63,099 nucleotides of DNA, from NCBI GenBank assembly GCA_002011425.1, contig MTNJ01000015.1:1-63099 (forward strand). The letters are read 5' to 3'. Shown here one piece after another: positions 19,434 to 28,097 of this stretch (positions within the stretch are counted from its first letter, which is position 1; each line of letters opens with the position of its first letter). The notes below the pieces were generated by a model. It searched no databases, was not told the origin of the DNA, and worked only from the letters and a program-made list of their open reading frames with translations. The position numbers and the translations under genes are program-made. The stretch is from Candidatus Acetothermia bacterium JdFR-48 (GTDB lineage Bacteria > Bipolaricaulota > Bipolaricaulia > Bipolaricaulales > Bipolaricaulaceae).

Positions 19434-20764
19434 AGATCACATTCGCCGGGGCAGCGCAGACCGTAACCGGTTCTTGTTTCCATGTCGAAACGGACACCAC
19501 GGAGTTTTTGGTGGACTGTGGCATGTTCCAGGGGCTCCCAGAACTCGAGGAGCGCAACCGTACCCCCTTCCCCTTTGACCCGCAGGACGTGCGCCGACTT
19601 CTCCTAACCCACGGGCATCTCGACCACCTGGGCCTCATCCCGCGGCTCGTGCGCGAGGGCTTCCGGGGAAGGATCGTGGCCACCGTGCCCACCCGGGATA
19701 TCGCCCACATCATGCTCATGGACGCTGCCCGCATCCAGGAGGATGGTGAGGGCGAGGAGCCCCTTTATACCACTGAGGATGCGTTCCTTGCTTTGGACCG
19801 CATGGATCGGCTCCTCGAATACGGGCAACACTACCGCATGGCCCCTAAGGTGGAGATCACTTTTATGGACGCTGGCCACATCTTGGGAGCAGCGTTCATC
19901 GTATTGAAGGCCGAGGGGAAGACAGTGGTCTTCTCCGGGGACCTAGGAAACCGGGGGAAGCCGTTGGTTGAAGATCCCGCGTATCCACCCAAGGCGGACG
20001 TACTGATCCTCGAGTCCACCTACGGTGACCGTACCCATCGACCCATATCCGAATCTATCGAGGAACTGAGGCAAGTGATCCTGCACACCTTCGAAGCCGG
20101 GGGCAACGTGATCATCCCCTCCTTCGCCCTGGAGCGGACGCAGGAGGTACTTTACATTTTATACCGCCTCTGGAGGGAGCGGAAGATCCCCAAATGCGAG
20201 ATATATCTCGACTCGCCTTTGGCTACAGCCGCGACGAGGATATTCGAGAAGCATTCCGGTCGCTTCCCCGAGCCCGCGCGGCGCATTTTCAGGAAAAAAC
20301 GCAATCCCTTCGCATTCGAACTTCTGCGGTACACCTTGACGCGGCGGGCCTCGAAGAAGATCCCGAGCGACCTGGGTGGGGCGATCATTATTGCCGGAAG
20401 CGGTATGTGCACCGGAGGACGCATCCTCTACCATCTGAAAGCGAACCTTCCCCGGCCGGAGTCCTCCATCGTGTTCGTGGGGTATCAGGCGGAGGGGACG
20501 CTGGGGCGTCAGATCCTGGACGGCGCGGAACGCGTAGAGATCATGGGCTCCATCGTGCCCGTACGGGCGAATATTGTGCGTATCGAGGGGTTGTCCGCCC
20601 ACGCCGACCAGGGGATTTTGGTGGACTGGGCGTTACATGCCGATCCAAACCTGATCTTCCTCGTACACGGGGAGGAACGAGCCCTTACAGCCTTGGCTGA
20701 GAGGTTCACCGTCCATGGCTATCCCGTCCACATCCCGACTTGGCACGAGACAGTGGATGTTTGA
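19430..20764 (+). CDS. metallo-beta-lactamase/beta-CASP ribonuclease
   Basis: The 444-aa protein has the MBL zinc motif LLTHGHLDHLG, then GAAFIVLKAEGKTVVFSGDLG, and the beta-CASP motifs including ILESTYGDR, PSFALERTQE and GLSAHADQ. It belongs to the CPSF-like RNA-processing nucleases. The TTG start overlaps the hoxF stop codon, with CGGAGG a few nt upstream, so it is translationally coupled to the hydrogenase operon. A link to hydrogenase mRNA turnover is speculation; a general RNase role is the conservative reading. Confidence 0.88.
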   Translation: MKITFAGAAQTVTGSCFHVETDTTEFLVDCGMFQGLPELEERNRTPFPFDPQDVRRLLLTHGHLDHLGLIPRLVREGFRGRIVATVPTRDIAHIMLMDAARIQEDGEGEEPLYTTEDAFLALDRMDRLLEYGQHYRMAPKVEITFMDAGHILGAAFIVLKAEGKTVVFSGDLGNRGKPLVEDPAYPPKADVLILESTYGDRTHRPISESIEELRQVILHTFEAGGNVIIPSFALERTQEVLYILYRLWRERKIPKCEIYLDSPLATAATRIFEKHSGRFPEPARRIFRKKRNPFAFELLRYTLTRRASKKIPSDLGGAIIIAGSGMCTGGRILYHLKANLPRPESSIVFVGYQAEGTLGRQILDGAERVEIMGSIVPVRANIVRIEGLSAHADQGILVDWALHADPNLIFLVHGEERALTALAERFTVHGYPVHIPTWHETVDV

Positions 20765-20821
20765 GGTGCTCTCGGCCCTGAAGCCATAACTCTCTTAATC
20801 GCGCCGCAGATGCTTCCGTGC

Positions 20822-20850
20822 TTGACATCAGCGAGGGAACGCGTTAGAGT
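20822..20850 (+). promoter_or_regulatory. sigma70-type promoter of the cold-shock gene
   Basis: A perfect TTGACA (20822-20827) is spaced 17 nt from TAGAGT (20845-20850). Transcription would start near 20857, giving a leader of about 107 nt, unusually long for this window. Confidence 0.75.
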
Positions 20851-20862
20851 GAGATTTGTGCA

Positions 20863-20929
20863 GGACCGCGTAGTGCCAAAGTGGCCGTTGGGGTGTTCCC
20901 CCAACGCAGTAAGGCACAGAAGCAGGTCC
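20863..20929 (+). promoter_or_regulatory. structured 5' leader of the cold-shock gene
   Basis: Three nested stems can form in the leader: GGACC/GGTCC (20863-20867 with 20925-20929), GTGCC/GGCAC (20873-20877 with 20913-20917), and GTTGGGG/CCCCAAC (20887-20893 with 20899-20905, loop TGTTC). The ribosome-binding site AGGAGGGG lies just 3' of the structure. Long structured leaders control cspA translation in E. coli by temperature-dependent refolding; the same job here is inference. Confidence 0.5.
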
Positions 20930-20963
20930 GAAAAATTGAGCAGGAAAGGAGGGGAGCAGTCCA

Positions 20964-21164
20964 ATGGCCACCGGAAAAGTTAAATGGTTCGATCAGGCAA
21001 AGGGTTACGGCTTCATCGAGCAGGATGGGGGTCCTGACGTCTTCGTCCATTTCTCCGCCATCAACATGCCCGGATTCAAGACCTTGCGCGAAGGCCAGGT
21101 GGTGGAGTTCGAGATCGAGGAAACTCCCAAGGGACCACAGGCCAAGAACGTGATCCCCCACTGA
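20964..21164 (+). CDS. cold-shock domain protein (CspA family)
   Basis: This 66-aa single cold-shock domain protein binds single-stranded nucleic acid. RNP1 is [10 protein letters not shown] and RNP2 is DVFVHFSAI; the start [10 protein letters not shown] is canonical. It acts as an RNA chaperone in transcription and translation. AGGAGGGGAGC precedes the ATG. The gene is monocistronic between its own promoter and a strong terminator. Confidence 0.96.
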   Translation: MATGKVKWFDQAKGYGFIEQDGGPDVFVHFSAINMPGFKTLREGQVVEFEIEETPKGPQAKNVIPH

Positions 21165-21192
21165 GGGGAATTCAAACCGAAAAAGCAAAGAG

Positions 21193-21220
21193 GCCCCGCA
21201 AATGCGGGGCTTCTTTCTCT
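21193..21220 (+). terminator. intrinsic terminator of the cold-shock gene
   Basis: GCCCCGC (21193-21199), loop AAAT and GCGGGGC (21204-21210) form a perfect stem followed by TTCTTTCTCT. Confidence 0.85.
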
Positions 21221-21418
21221 GAATCTCTGATATTTATCTCGCCACGAATCTCGGCTTTTTTCTTCCCACGGCCGCAAGACTTGAATACGTAGTACGAGTC
21301 CCGAACACGATGCACACAATGATGAGCCATACCCGAATTTAATATCAACTTTTCCTATGCATTTTACAATTTCCAAAAAAATCTTCGTCTTCCCACATAC
21401 TCTCGTAGAATCCAACCG

Positions 21419-22345
21419 GTGAAAATCACGGTTTACGGTTACTTCGGCAGGGGGAACCTCGGCGATGAGGCCCTAGCGTCCGTGTGGGAGAAAAGACTTT
21501 CGACACTCGGCTTGGTGAGGATCCTCTCCCCTCCGCGGTTTCCCCGGGGAGAGGTCGTTGTCTTCACGGGGGAACCGCTTCAGGACCGAACGTCGCTTCA
21601 CTCCCTTCTCTTCTACGCTGCGGCCATCCGAGGCGCAGCGCGCTGTGGGCACGCGATCCTCGGGGCGGTGGGTGTGGACGTGCATTTGTGGATCTCGCGG
21701 TACCTCCTCCCCAAGATTCTGCGCGATGTAGATTACATTTCAGTGCGGGATCCCCGCTCCCAAATGGCCTTGTCCACCCTCGGAATCGCAGCTCGAGAGG
21801 CTCGGGATGCCGCGTTCCTCCTCCCCGCCCCTATCGGGCATCACAATGGGCCGGTGCTTTTGAACCTCGTCCCCTCGTTGCCAGCGGTTGTGCAAAAGGA
21901 GGCCTGGGAGTTCTCCCGGGTGGTGGCCGGGGAGCTCGGACGAAAGCTCCACGGGCTCGTGATGGCCCGGGGAGAGGACGAGCGGGCCCTCCGGGGCCTG
22001 GAAGATACCCTCGTTCCTCGCTCGGTGGAGGAAGCGCTGGAACTCATCTCGGGGGCGGCGCTCCTCATCGGGGCCAGGCTCCATGCGCTGGAGTTCGCCC
22101 TCCTCTGTGGCACGCCATTCGTGGCGGTGCCGTATGCCGCCAAGGTGGAGTCGTTCCTACAGCTCGTGGAGCGTGACCTTCCCGAAGAGATCCCCCGGAT
22201 CCCGGGGGAACCGCCGAGAGAGGTCCTCGAGCTCCTCACGTCCGCGAGTTACATTGAGGGACTGGCGCGGGCCCGGGGGAAGATCCGTCGGGAAGCTGAG
22301 GAAGGAGCAAGGGATGTCGTCCACCTCGTCCGCGAAATGGCATGA
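21419..22345 (+). CDS. csaB: polysaccharide pyruvyl transferase CsaB
   Basis: The 308-aa enzyme resembles CsaB, which transfers pyruvate from PEP to a cell-wall polymer and so makes ligands for SLH-domain envelope proteins. The N-terminal GYFGRGNLGDEALA and the GARLHALEFALLCGTPFVAVPY block are typical. The GTG start has no ribosome-binding site; a TAGAAT hexamer lies at 21406-21411, so the mRNA may be leaderless. rsmH starts inside its last 32 bp, placing it at the head of a division/cell-wall cluster. Confidence 0.85.
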   Translation: MKITVYGYFGRGNLGDEALASVWEKRLSTLGLVRILSPPRFPRGEVVVFTGEPLQDRTSLHSLLFYAAAIRGAARCGHAILGAVGVDVHLWISRYLLPKILRDVDYISVRDPRSQMALSTLGIAAREARDAAFLLPAPIGHHNGPVLLNLVPSLPAVVQKEAWEFSRVVAGELGRKLHGLVMARGEDERALRGLEDTLVPRSVEEALELISGAALLIGARLHALEFALLCGTPFVAVPYAAKVESFLQLVERDLPEEIPRIPGEPPREVLELLTSASYIEGLARARGKIRREAEEGARDVVHLVREMA

Positions 22346-23204
22346 GCCGGTGATGGTGGCTGGGGTCCTACGATTTCTGGATCCAGGACCGGGGAAGCTT
22401 ATCGTGGACGCCACCGTGGGGACAGGTGGCCACTCTGAAGCGATCCTCGCACGGGGAGCAAAACTCATCGGGATAGACCGCGATCCTCTGGTTCTGGAGC
22501 TCGCCCGGGAGAGGCTCTCCCGTTTTGGAGAACGGGCCTGCCTTGCACACGGGAACTTTCAGGATCTGGAGAAGATCCTCTCCGGACTCGGCGTTGAGGC
22601 CGTGGACGGAGTTCTCCTCGATCTAGGGGTGTCCTCGTTCCAGCTTGAGGGTCCCGAGCGTGGCTTTAGTTTTCTGCGGGAGGGTCCCCTGGACATGCGT
22701 ATGGATCCGGCACAACCGCTCTCCGCTCGCGAGATCGTGAACCACTGGCCGGAACGGGAGATCGCTCGGGTGCTGCGAGAATACGGCGAGGAGCGTTACG
22801 CGCGGCGGATTGCCCGAGCCATCGTGAGGGCGCGCCCCATCGAGACCACGACCCAGCTCGCGGAGCTCGTGACTCGCTGCTATCCCCCTGGGCGCCATCG
22901 TATCCACCCTGCCACACGCACCTTCCAAGCACTGCGAATCGCGGTGAACGATGAATTGTCCGCTCTACGCAAGGGCCTCCTTGCAGCGCTAAAGGTGCTC
23001 AAACCCGGTGGAGTGCTGGTGGCGATCTCCTTCCATTCTCTTGAGGACCGGATAGTGAAGCACGCTTTCCGTCAGCGCTGGATCGCCGGCGAGGTGGAGA
23101 TTCTGACGAAAAAGCCTCTAATGCCCTCGGAAGGGGAGATCGCAAGAAATCCCCGGTCCCGCTCGGCTAAGCTCCGTGCCGCCCGCAAAATCTCCGGTGG
23201 GTAA
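22314..23204 (+). CDS. rsmH: 16S rRNA (cytosine1402-N4)-methyltransferase
   Basis: RsmH (MraW) methylates C1402 in the ribosomal P-site. The 296-aa protein has HEPVMVAGVLRFL, DATVGTGGHSEAILARGAKL (SAM site), LLDLGVSSFQLEGPERGFSF, HPATRTFQALRIAVNDEL and SFHSLEDRIVKHAFR. The ATG at 22314 is chosen for its GAAGGAGC ribosome-binding site, although it overlaps csaB by 32 bp. mraZ is absent. ftsL- and ftsI-like genes follow, as in classical dcw clusters. Confidence 0.96.
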   Translation: MSSTSSAKWHEPVMVAGVLRFLDPGPGKLIVDATVGTGGHSEAILARGAKLIGIDRDPLVLELARERLSRFGERACLAHGNFQDLEKILSGLGVEAVDGVLLDLGVSSFQLEGPERGFSFLREGPLDMRMDPAQPLSAREIVNHWPEREIARVLREYGEERYARRIARAIVRARPIETTTQLAELVTRCYPPGRHRIHPATRTFQALRIAVNDELSALRKGLLAALKVLKPGGVLVAISFHSLEDRIVKHAFRQRWIAGEVEILTKKPLMPSEGEIARNPRSRSAKLRAARKISGG

Positions 23205-23236
23205 TATACAGTACACGAGCGACTTCGCGGGATGTT

Positions 23237-23653
23237 GTGTCCAAGAAGCGGTCTTCTTCCATTCGGCAAAAGTTCGGCCGTATAGGTAGCCGCTGTCTTC
23301 GAACGAGGGGACGAGGCGCCTTAAGCTTCCCATTGATGTATGAGCCCTTTTTCGATGAGGGAGTTCGTTGGCAGAGATATGCTGCAGCGGCGGCCGTCAT
23401 CCTGATGGTCGCGGGGTTGGTGTTTCTCTACCTGTGGCTGAACTCGAAGGTAATCATCTTGCGCCGAGATCTGTCCACACTTTCCTTCGAGATCCAGGAC
23501 TTGGAAAAGGAGGTCCTTTCGCTGGAATACCGTGTGAGCAAGATATTCTCCCCGGAACGACTGGAGGAGAAGGCGCGGGAATTCGGAATGGTGCCTCTGT
23601 CCGAAGACCACATCATACGTTTGCAGGTAGATGTGGAGGGAGACCGCGATTAG
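23237..23653 (+). CDS. FtsL/DivIC-like septum protein
   Basis: The 138-aa protein has a basic cytoplasmic N-terminus, one membrane helix (YAAAAAVILMVAGLVFLYLW), and a short periplasmic coiled coil (LSFEIQDLEKEVLSLEYRV). It ends with LEEKAREFGMVPL, the signature tail of FtsL/DivIC proteins. Its position between rsmH and the transpeptidase matches ftsL. The GTG at 23237 is the best available start, though the ribosome-binding site is weak. It overlaps the next gene by 23 bp. Confidence 0.8.
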   Translation: MSKKRSSSIRQKFGRIGSRCLRTRGRGALSFPLMYEPFFDEGVRWQRYAAAAAVILMVAGLVFLYLWLNSKVIILRRDLSTLSFEIQDLEKEVLSLEYRVSKIFSPERLEEKAREFGMVPLSEDHIIRLQVDVEGDRD

Positions 23654-25304
23654 ACGTGCTACATTCGTCTTCGTCCTTCTGGGGGTTGGGACCCTGGCGG
23701 TCGTCGCCAGGCTCTTCCAAATCCAGGTAGCCGAACACACTCACTGGGCCGAGCTCGCTCGTGAGATTCAGGAAGAAGTGGTGGAGCTTCCCGCACAACG
23801 AGGGACGATCTACGATCGAAATGGTTTGCCCCTGGCTTACGATGTCCCCGCCTACGACATCGCCCTGGACAATTACCACATGACAAAACCTGAGCTTCTT
23901 GTGAACTTACTGGTGGAAACCTTGGGAATCGCCGCCGATGAAGCCGCACAGATTGTCTACCATGAAGGTTACTTCACCTGGGTCAAACGCCGCGCGGACC
24001 GAAGCGAGGGTGACGAGCTCAAACGCAGGGCCGCGGAGCTCGGGATAAAGGGGCTCATGTTCTTCGATACTTGGAGGCGGGCCTACCCTCAAGGGCCATA
24101 CGCGCTGGAAGTCTTGGGATTTGTCGGGATTGACGGGGTGGGTCTGGAGGGGCTCGAATACCTCTTCGACGGGGAGCTCAGGGGGAAGCCCCGGATCCTG
24201 CGGCTCGTGCGTGGCCGCGACGGCATGGTCTATGAGTACTGGGTGGAAGATCCTGGGGAAAAGGGGCGGGATCTCTACCTCACCCTCGACGCTCGGATCC
24301 AGCGAATCTGTGCAGAAGAGCTCGACCAGGGCGTTGAACAATTTAAAGCAAGACGTAGCCTCGCAGTGGTGATGGATCCCCGAACCGGGGAGATCCTGGC
24401 ATTGGCCCAATCGCCGCGGGCCGACCCTGAGAACCCTGATCCTGCACTGTTGCATCCATGGGCGATCACTGACCCCTTCGAGCCCGGCTCCACCTTCAAG
24501 GCGCTGGTGGGCACAGCCGCCCTGGATTTGGGGCTTGTCACCCCGGAAGAAACTTTTAACGGTAACTCGCCTATCGTCGTGGACGGCATCCCCATTAGGA
24601 ACGCTTTGGAAAAATCTTATGGACTCGTCACTTTCTCCCGAGGGATTACACAATCAATAAACACGGTACTCGTTCAAGTTGCGCTGCGCTTGGGTGTGGA
24701 GCGTATATGGGAGTATTTGAGGCGATTCGGCATAGGTGAGCTCACGGGCGTTGAGCTACCTGGCGAGGCGTCCGGTACCTTGCGGCCACCAGAGGAGTGG
24801 ACCCGGGTGGACCTCGCTACCGCGTCTTTCGGCCAAGGGGTATCGGTGAATAGCTTGCAACTCGCCCGGGCCTTCTGTGCGATTGCTGCCAAAGGTCTTC
24901 TTCCCAAAATCCACCTCTTACGTGGGAACAGCGGTCCCAAACGGCAGGTGGCCTCGGCGGAGGCTTGCTTAGCCATGCGGAAAATGTTGCGGCTAGCCGT
25001 GAAGTATCCGCGTGCTACGGGAAGTGCGGCGGAAGTTCCTGGCTTCGGAGTGGCGGGAAAATCCGGCACTGCCCAGAAAGCGCTCCCCGGTGGGGGATAT
25101 TCCCAGGAGAGAGTAATGGGTGCCATGGTTGCCTTTTTTCCCTGGAAAGAACCGGAGTACTTGATCCTCGTCGTCTATGATGAACCCCATGTCTGGCCGA
25201 ACTGGGGCGGCTCCACCGCCGGACCCACCGTGAAATGGATCATCGAGGAGATGTACCGCCAGGGTCTCATCAGTCCCTATCCAGAAGCCGACGATGGTCT
25301 TTGA
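23631..25304 (+). CDS. ftsI: FtsI/PBP2-type peptidoglycan transpeptidase
   Basis: This 557-aa class B penicillin-binding protein crosslinks septal or cylindrical peptidoglycan. It has one N-terminal membrane helix and a dimerisation domain starting PAQRGTIYDRNGLPLAYD. The transpeptidase motifs are the nucleophile EPGSTFKALV (SxxK), QSIN (SxN) and GVAGKSGTAQK (KSGT). dcw position supports FtsI. It begins inside the ftsL-like gene. It lacks PASTA repeats and ends shortly after the transpeptidase domain. Confidence 0.92.
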   Translation: MWRETAIRRATFVFVLLGVGTLAVVARLFQIQVAEHTHWAELAREIQEEVVELPAQRGTIYDRNGLPLAYDVPAYDIALDNYHMTKPELLVNLLVETLGIAADEAAQIVYHEGYFTWVKRRADRSEGDELKRRAAELGIKGLMFFDTWRRAYPQGPYALEVLGFVGIDGVGLEGLEYLFDGELRGKPRILRLVRGRDGMVYEYWVEDPGEKGRDLYLTLDARIQRICAEELDQGVEQFKARRSLAVVMDPRTGEILALAQSPRADPENPDPALLHPWAITDPFEPGSTFKALVGTAALDLGLVTPEETFNGNSPIVVDGIPIRNALEKSYGLVTFSRGITQSINTVLVQVALRLGVERIWEYLRRFGIGELTGVELPGEASGTLRPPEEWTRVDLATASFGQGVSVNSLQLARAFCAIAAKGLLPKIHLLRGNSGPKRQVASAEACLAMRKMLRLAVKYPRATGSAAEVPGFGVAGKSGTAQKALPGGGYSQERVMGAMVAFFPWKEPEYLILVVYDEPHVWPNWGGSTAGPTVKWIIEEMYRQGLISPYPEADDGL

Positions 25305-26777
25305 GTACATCTATGCGAAATCTACCAGCTATCCACGGTGTCACCTGACAAATATCCAGGAGAGAAGAGATATTTTCACAATGTGCATGTGGGCAATGGG
25401 CCTTCTCTTGGTTATGGCCACACTCCCGAAAGTAACTGCGAAATGTCCGCCACTTCGGCCTTTTCCCAGCGGTGCTACATGCGTGACCTGGATCCCCTTT
25501 GGAGGCGGCCGCGGTGGAGAGGTGCCCGGGGCGGATTAATCCGGTGGAGTCGGGCTCCTTCGCGGTCTACATTGCGATCCTTATTTGGTCCGGGGCTGGT
25601 CAAGGTGTCGTTTTGCCTTTCCCGGTTGTGGAAGGATCCCCATATCAGTCGAGTGGCGTTTACGGCCATAGAGGTTTCGATCCTCTCAAAGCATCGCGTG
25701 ATGCGATATGCTTCTTGCGTGGAGAGCCTGCGGATGTACATGGATCCCCGCATCTCCGTCCACCTTCCCTGCCCCCACCTTCCCGTGGGACTGATCGGGT
25801 TGTCAAAAGGGGAAACACTGCCATGGAGGTTCTGGGACATTTGGGAATGAGGTGCAGGTGATTGGTACGTGGACCGGAATCACCCGGCCAGAATGTAATT
25901 CACCACGTGAATTTCGGCTCTCTTGGTCAAACCCTCTCCTCCGGCTCACCCCTCTTGCCGGCTGATCCCAGCGAAGTCGAATGTGATGTAGATTACACTT
26001 CTTTGTGCGGGGACCTGGGGGCGTTCTCCTGCGGCTGGGGACCTGGGGACGCGGCGCGGGGTACCCTCTACCACGATCTCGACGGAAGCGGCTCCCATGA
26101 TCGGGGGACTATATAGTCGACGCCTACCACAGCGTCTTCGCCGGCGGGGAGAAAGGGGGGTTTACTCCACTGCAGTACCGGAAGCGGTGGTGGTCAAAAG
26201 CCTTTGTCGCTCGCGGAAAAATCATCGGTTTTCAAGGTGCATTATCGGGGGGAGGCGATATTGAGCCTCTTCACCATCCCGGTAATCGTGGCACTGCTGA
26301 CACTGCTCCGGGACGGAACGACCGGCATCGCGGCTTGGTCCGCCGGGTGTGGCTTACTGGAAGCAGCACTCCTGACGGTGGACATCGCCTACGAGGGGGT
26401 GGAAGGCCCCCGAGTGCCAAAAGCCTTTGCCCGAGCTCCGCAGCGGACGCAGGAGACGATCATCGCCCTTGGCTTGCCCCATATCGATCCATGTTTCCTC
26501 GCGTGGGAGTTCATGGGTGGACCACTGGCGGAGCTCAACATCGAGCTCTCCGGAGTGGGTTGGTCCCGCGGGAGTGGCCGGCATGGGCATCCTCGCGGCC
26601 TCCTTTTGGTGGCCACGTTCGCCGGAGTAGGGCTCCGGCGGCCCTGTCTGATAGACGCGGCGGCGGGGCTTGGGGGTTTGTCATCGGGCCCGCGTGGGCC
26701 ATCTGGATGGGGTTTGTCCTCTCCACTGCCGCATGGAGCTAGATATGAATTAGAATAAGGGTAGAAAGGAGCGGGAG
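25305..26777. other. decayed region with membrane/secreted protein fragments
   Basis: About 1.5 kb without an intact gene. A fragment at 25381-25539 (plus) has an AGGAGAG site and a signal-peptide-like start (MCMWAMGLLLVMATLPKVTA) but stops after 52 codons. At 26204-26758 there is a hydrophobic run (ILSLFTIPVIVALLTLL, WSAGCGLLEAALLTVDIAY), and membrane-like pieces continue in other frames (GVAGMGILAASFWW; GFVIGPAWAIWMGFVLSTAAW at 26670-26740). The pattern fits one or more plus-strand membrane or secreted genes broken by frameshifts. I cannot name the family. Confidence 0.5.
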
Positions 26778-28082
26778 ATGCGTATGGTAGATCTCATCGA
26801 GAAGAAACGCGATGGAATTGCCTTAACCGAGGGCGAAATCCGCTGGATGATCGAGCGATACGTGGCCGGCGAGATCCCGGATTACCAGATGTCCGCCTTC
26901 CTCATGGCGGTCTACTTTCGCGGGATGACCGAGGAGGAAATGGTGGCCTTCACCGCTGCCATGGCCGAGAGCGGCGAGACGGTGGACCTCACCGAGGTCC
27001 CTGGGGTCAAGGTGGACAAACACTCCACCGGCGGCGTGGGAGACACCGTGACGTTGATCCTCGTCCCCCTCATGGGGGCGGCGGGGTACGTGGTGGCGAA
27101 GTTGTCCGGCCGGGCCCTGGGCCATACGGGGGGAACTATCGATAAGTTCGAGTCCATCCCCGGTGTGCATACTGACCTCTCGCCACGGGAGATCATCGAC
27201 CAGGCAAAGCGGATCGGGGTCGTGATCGCCGAGCACACCCAGGACGTTGCACCGGCAGATAAGCTCCTCTACGAACTCCGCGATGTTACCGGGACGGTTC
27301 CCTCCCTCCCTCTGATCGTGGGCTCCGTGCTCTCAAAGAAGATCGCTGGCGGGGCGGACCTCATCGTCCTGGACGTTAAGTGCGGCGATGGTGCCTTCAT
27401 GCAGAGCTTTCCGGAGGCGAAGGGACTCGCCGAGTCCCTGGTGCGGGTAGGAAACGAGCTCGGGAAACGGTTCTCGGCCCTGGTCACTGCCATGGACCAG
27501 CCCTTGGGGAGGATGGCGGGGAACGCGCTGGAGGTGAGACAGGCGATCGAGGTTCTCCGGGGTGGGGGACCGGAAGACCTCCGCGAAGTGACCCTCGCCC
27601 TGGGGGCGGAACTCCTTCTCCTCGCCGGTGAGGAGGGCGACGAGGTGACGGCCCGGAGAAAGCTTGTGAGGCTCCTCGATGAGGGCGTCGCGTGGGAGAA
27701 ATTTTTGGAACTAGTCGCCGCCCAAGGCGGAGATACCCAGTGTGTGGAGGACCCCGCGAGGCTCCCCCGGGCGAGGGAGGTCGTCGAAGTGCGGGCACCG
27801 CGTGCGGGGTACGTGCGGAGGCTCTCCGCGCGCCAGGTCGGGGTCGCCGCCGGGTTGCTCGGGGCCGGCCGTGAGGTGAAGGGGCAGGAGGTGGACCCCG
27901 CCGCCGGGGTGGAGCTCCTAGCCAAGGTGGGCGACGCGGTGGACGAGGGTGCCGTCCTCGCCCGGCTGCATCTCGGGGAGCGGGCCCGGCCGGAGGAGGC
28001 GAGACGACTCGTGGCCGGGGCCTTCGAGATCGGCGACGAGCCCCTCACGCCGGGGAAATTGATCCTCGCTCGCGTGCGCTGA
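26778..28082 (+). CDS. pyrimidine-nucleoside (thymidine) phosphorylase
   Basis: The 434-aa enzyme splits thymidine or uridine with phosphate into base and (deoxy)ribose-1-phosphate. The phosphate-binding loop is VDKHSTGGVGDTVTL, followed by AKLSGRALGHTGGTIDKFES and SVLSKKIAGGADLIVLDVK, the family signatures of DeoA/Pdp. The C-terminal domain ends with EIGDEPLTPGKLILARVR. AAAGGAGCGGGAG precedes the ATG. Choosing DeoA rather than Pdp would need substrate data. A broken lipase gene follows 15 nt after its stop. Confidence 0.94.
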   Translation: MRMVDLIEKKRDGIALTEGEIRWMIERYVAGEIPDYQMSAFLMAVYFRGMTEEEMVAFTAAMAESGETVDLTEVPGVKVDKHSTGGVGDTVTLILVPLMGAAGYVVAKLSGRALGHTGGTIDKFESIPGVHTDLSPREIIDQAKRIGVVIAEHTQDVAPADKLLYELRDVTGTVPSLPLIVGSVLSKKIAGGADLIVLDVKCGDGAFMQSFPEAKGLAESLVRVGNELGKRFSALVTAMDQPLGRMAGNALEVRQAIEVLRGGGPEDLREVTLALGAELLLLAGEEGDEVTARRKLVRLLDEGVAWEKFLELVAAQGGDTQCVEDPARLPRAREVVEVRAPRAGYVRRLSARQVGVAAGLLGAGREVKGQEVDPAAGVELLAKVGDAVDEGAVLARLHLGERARPEEARRLVAGAFEIGDEPLTPGKLILARVR

Positions 28083-28097
28083 TCGCCCGGGGAAGGG

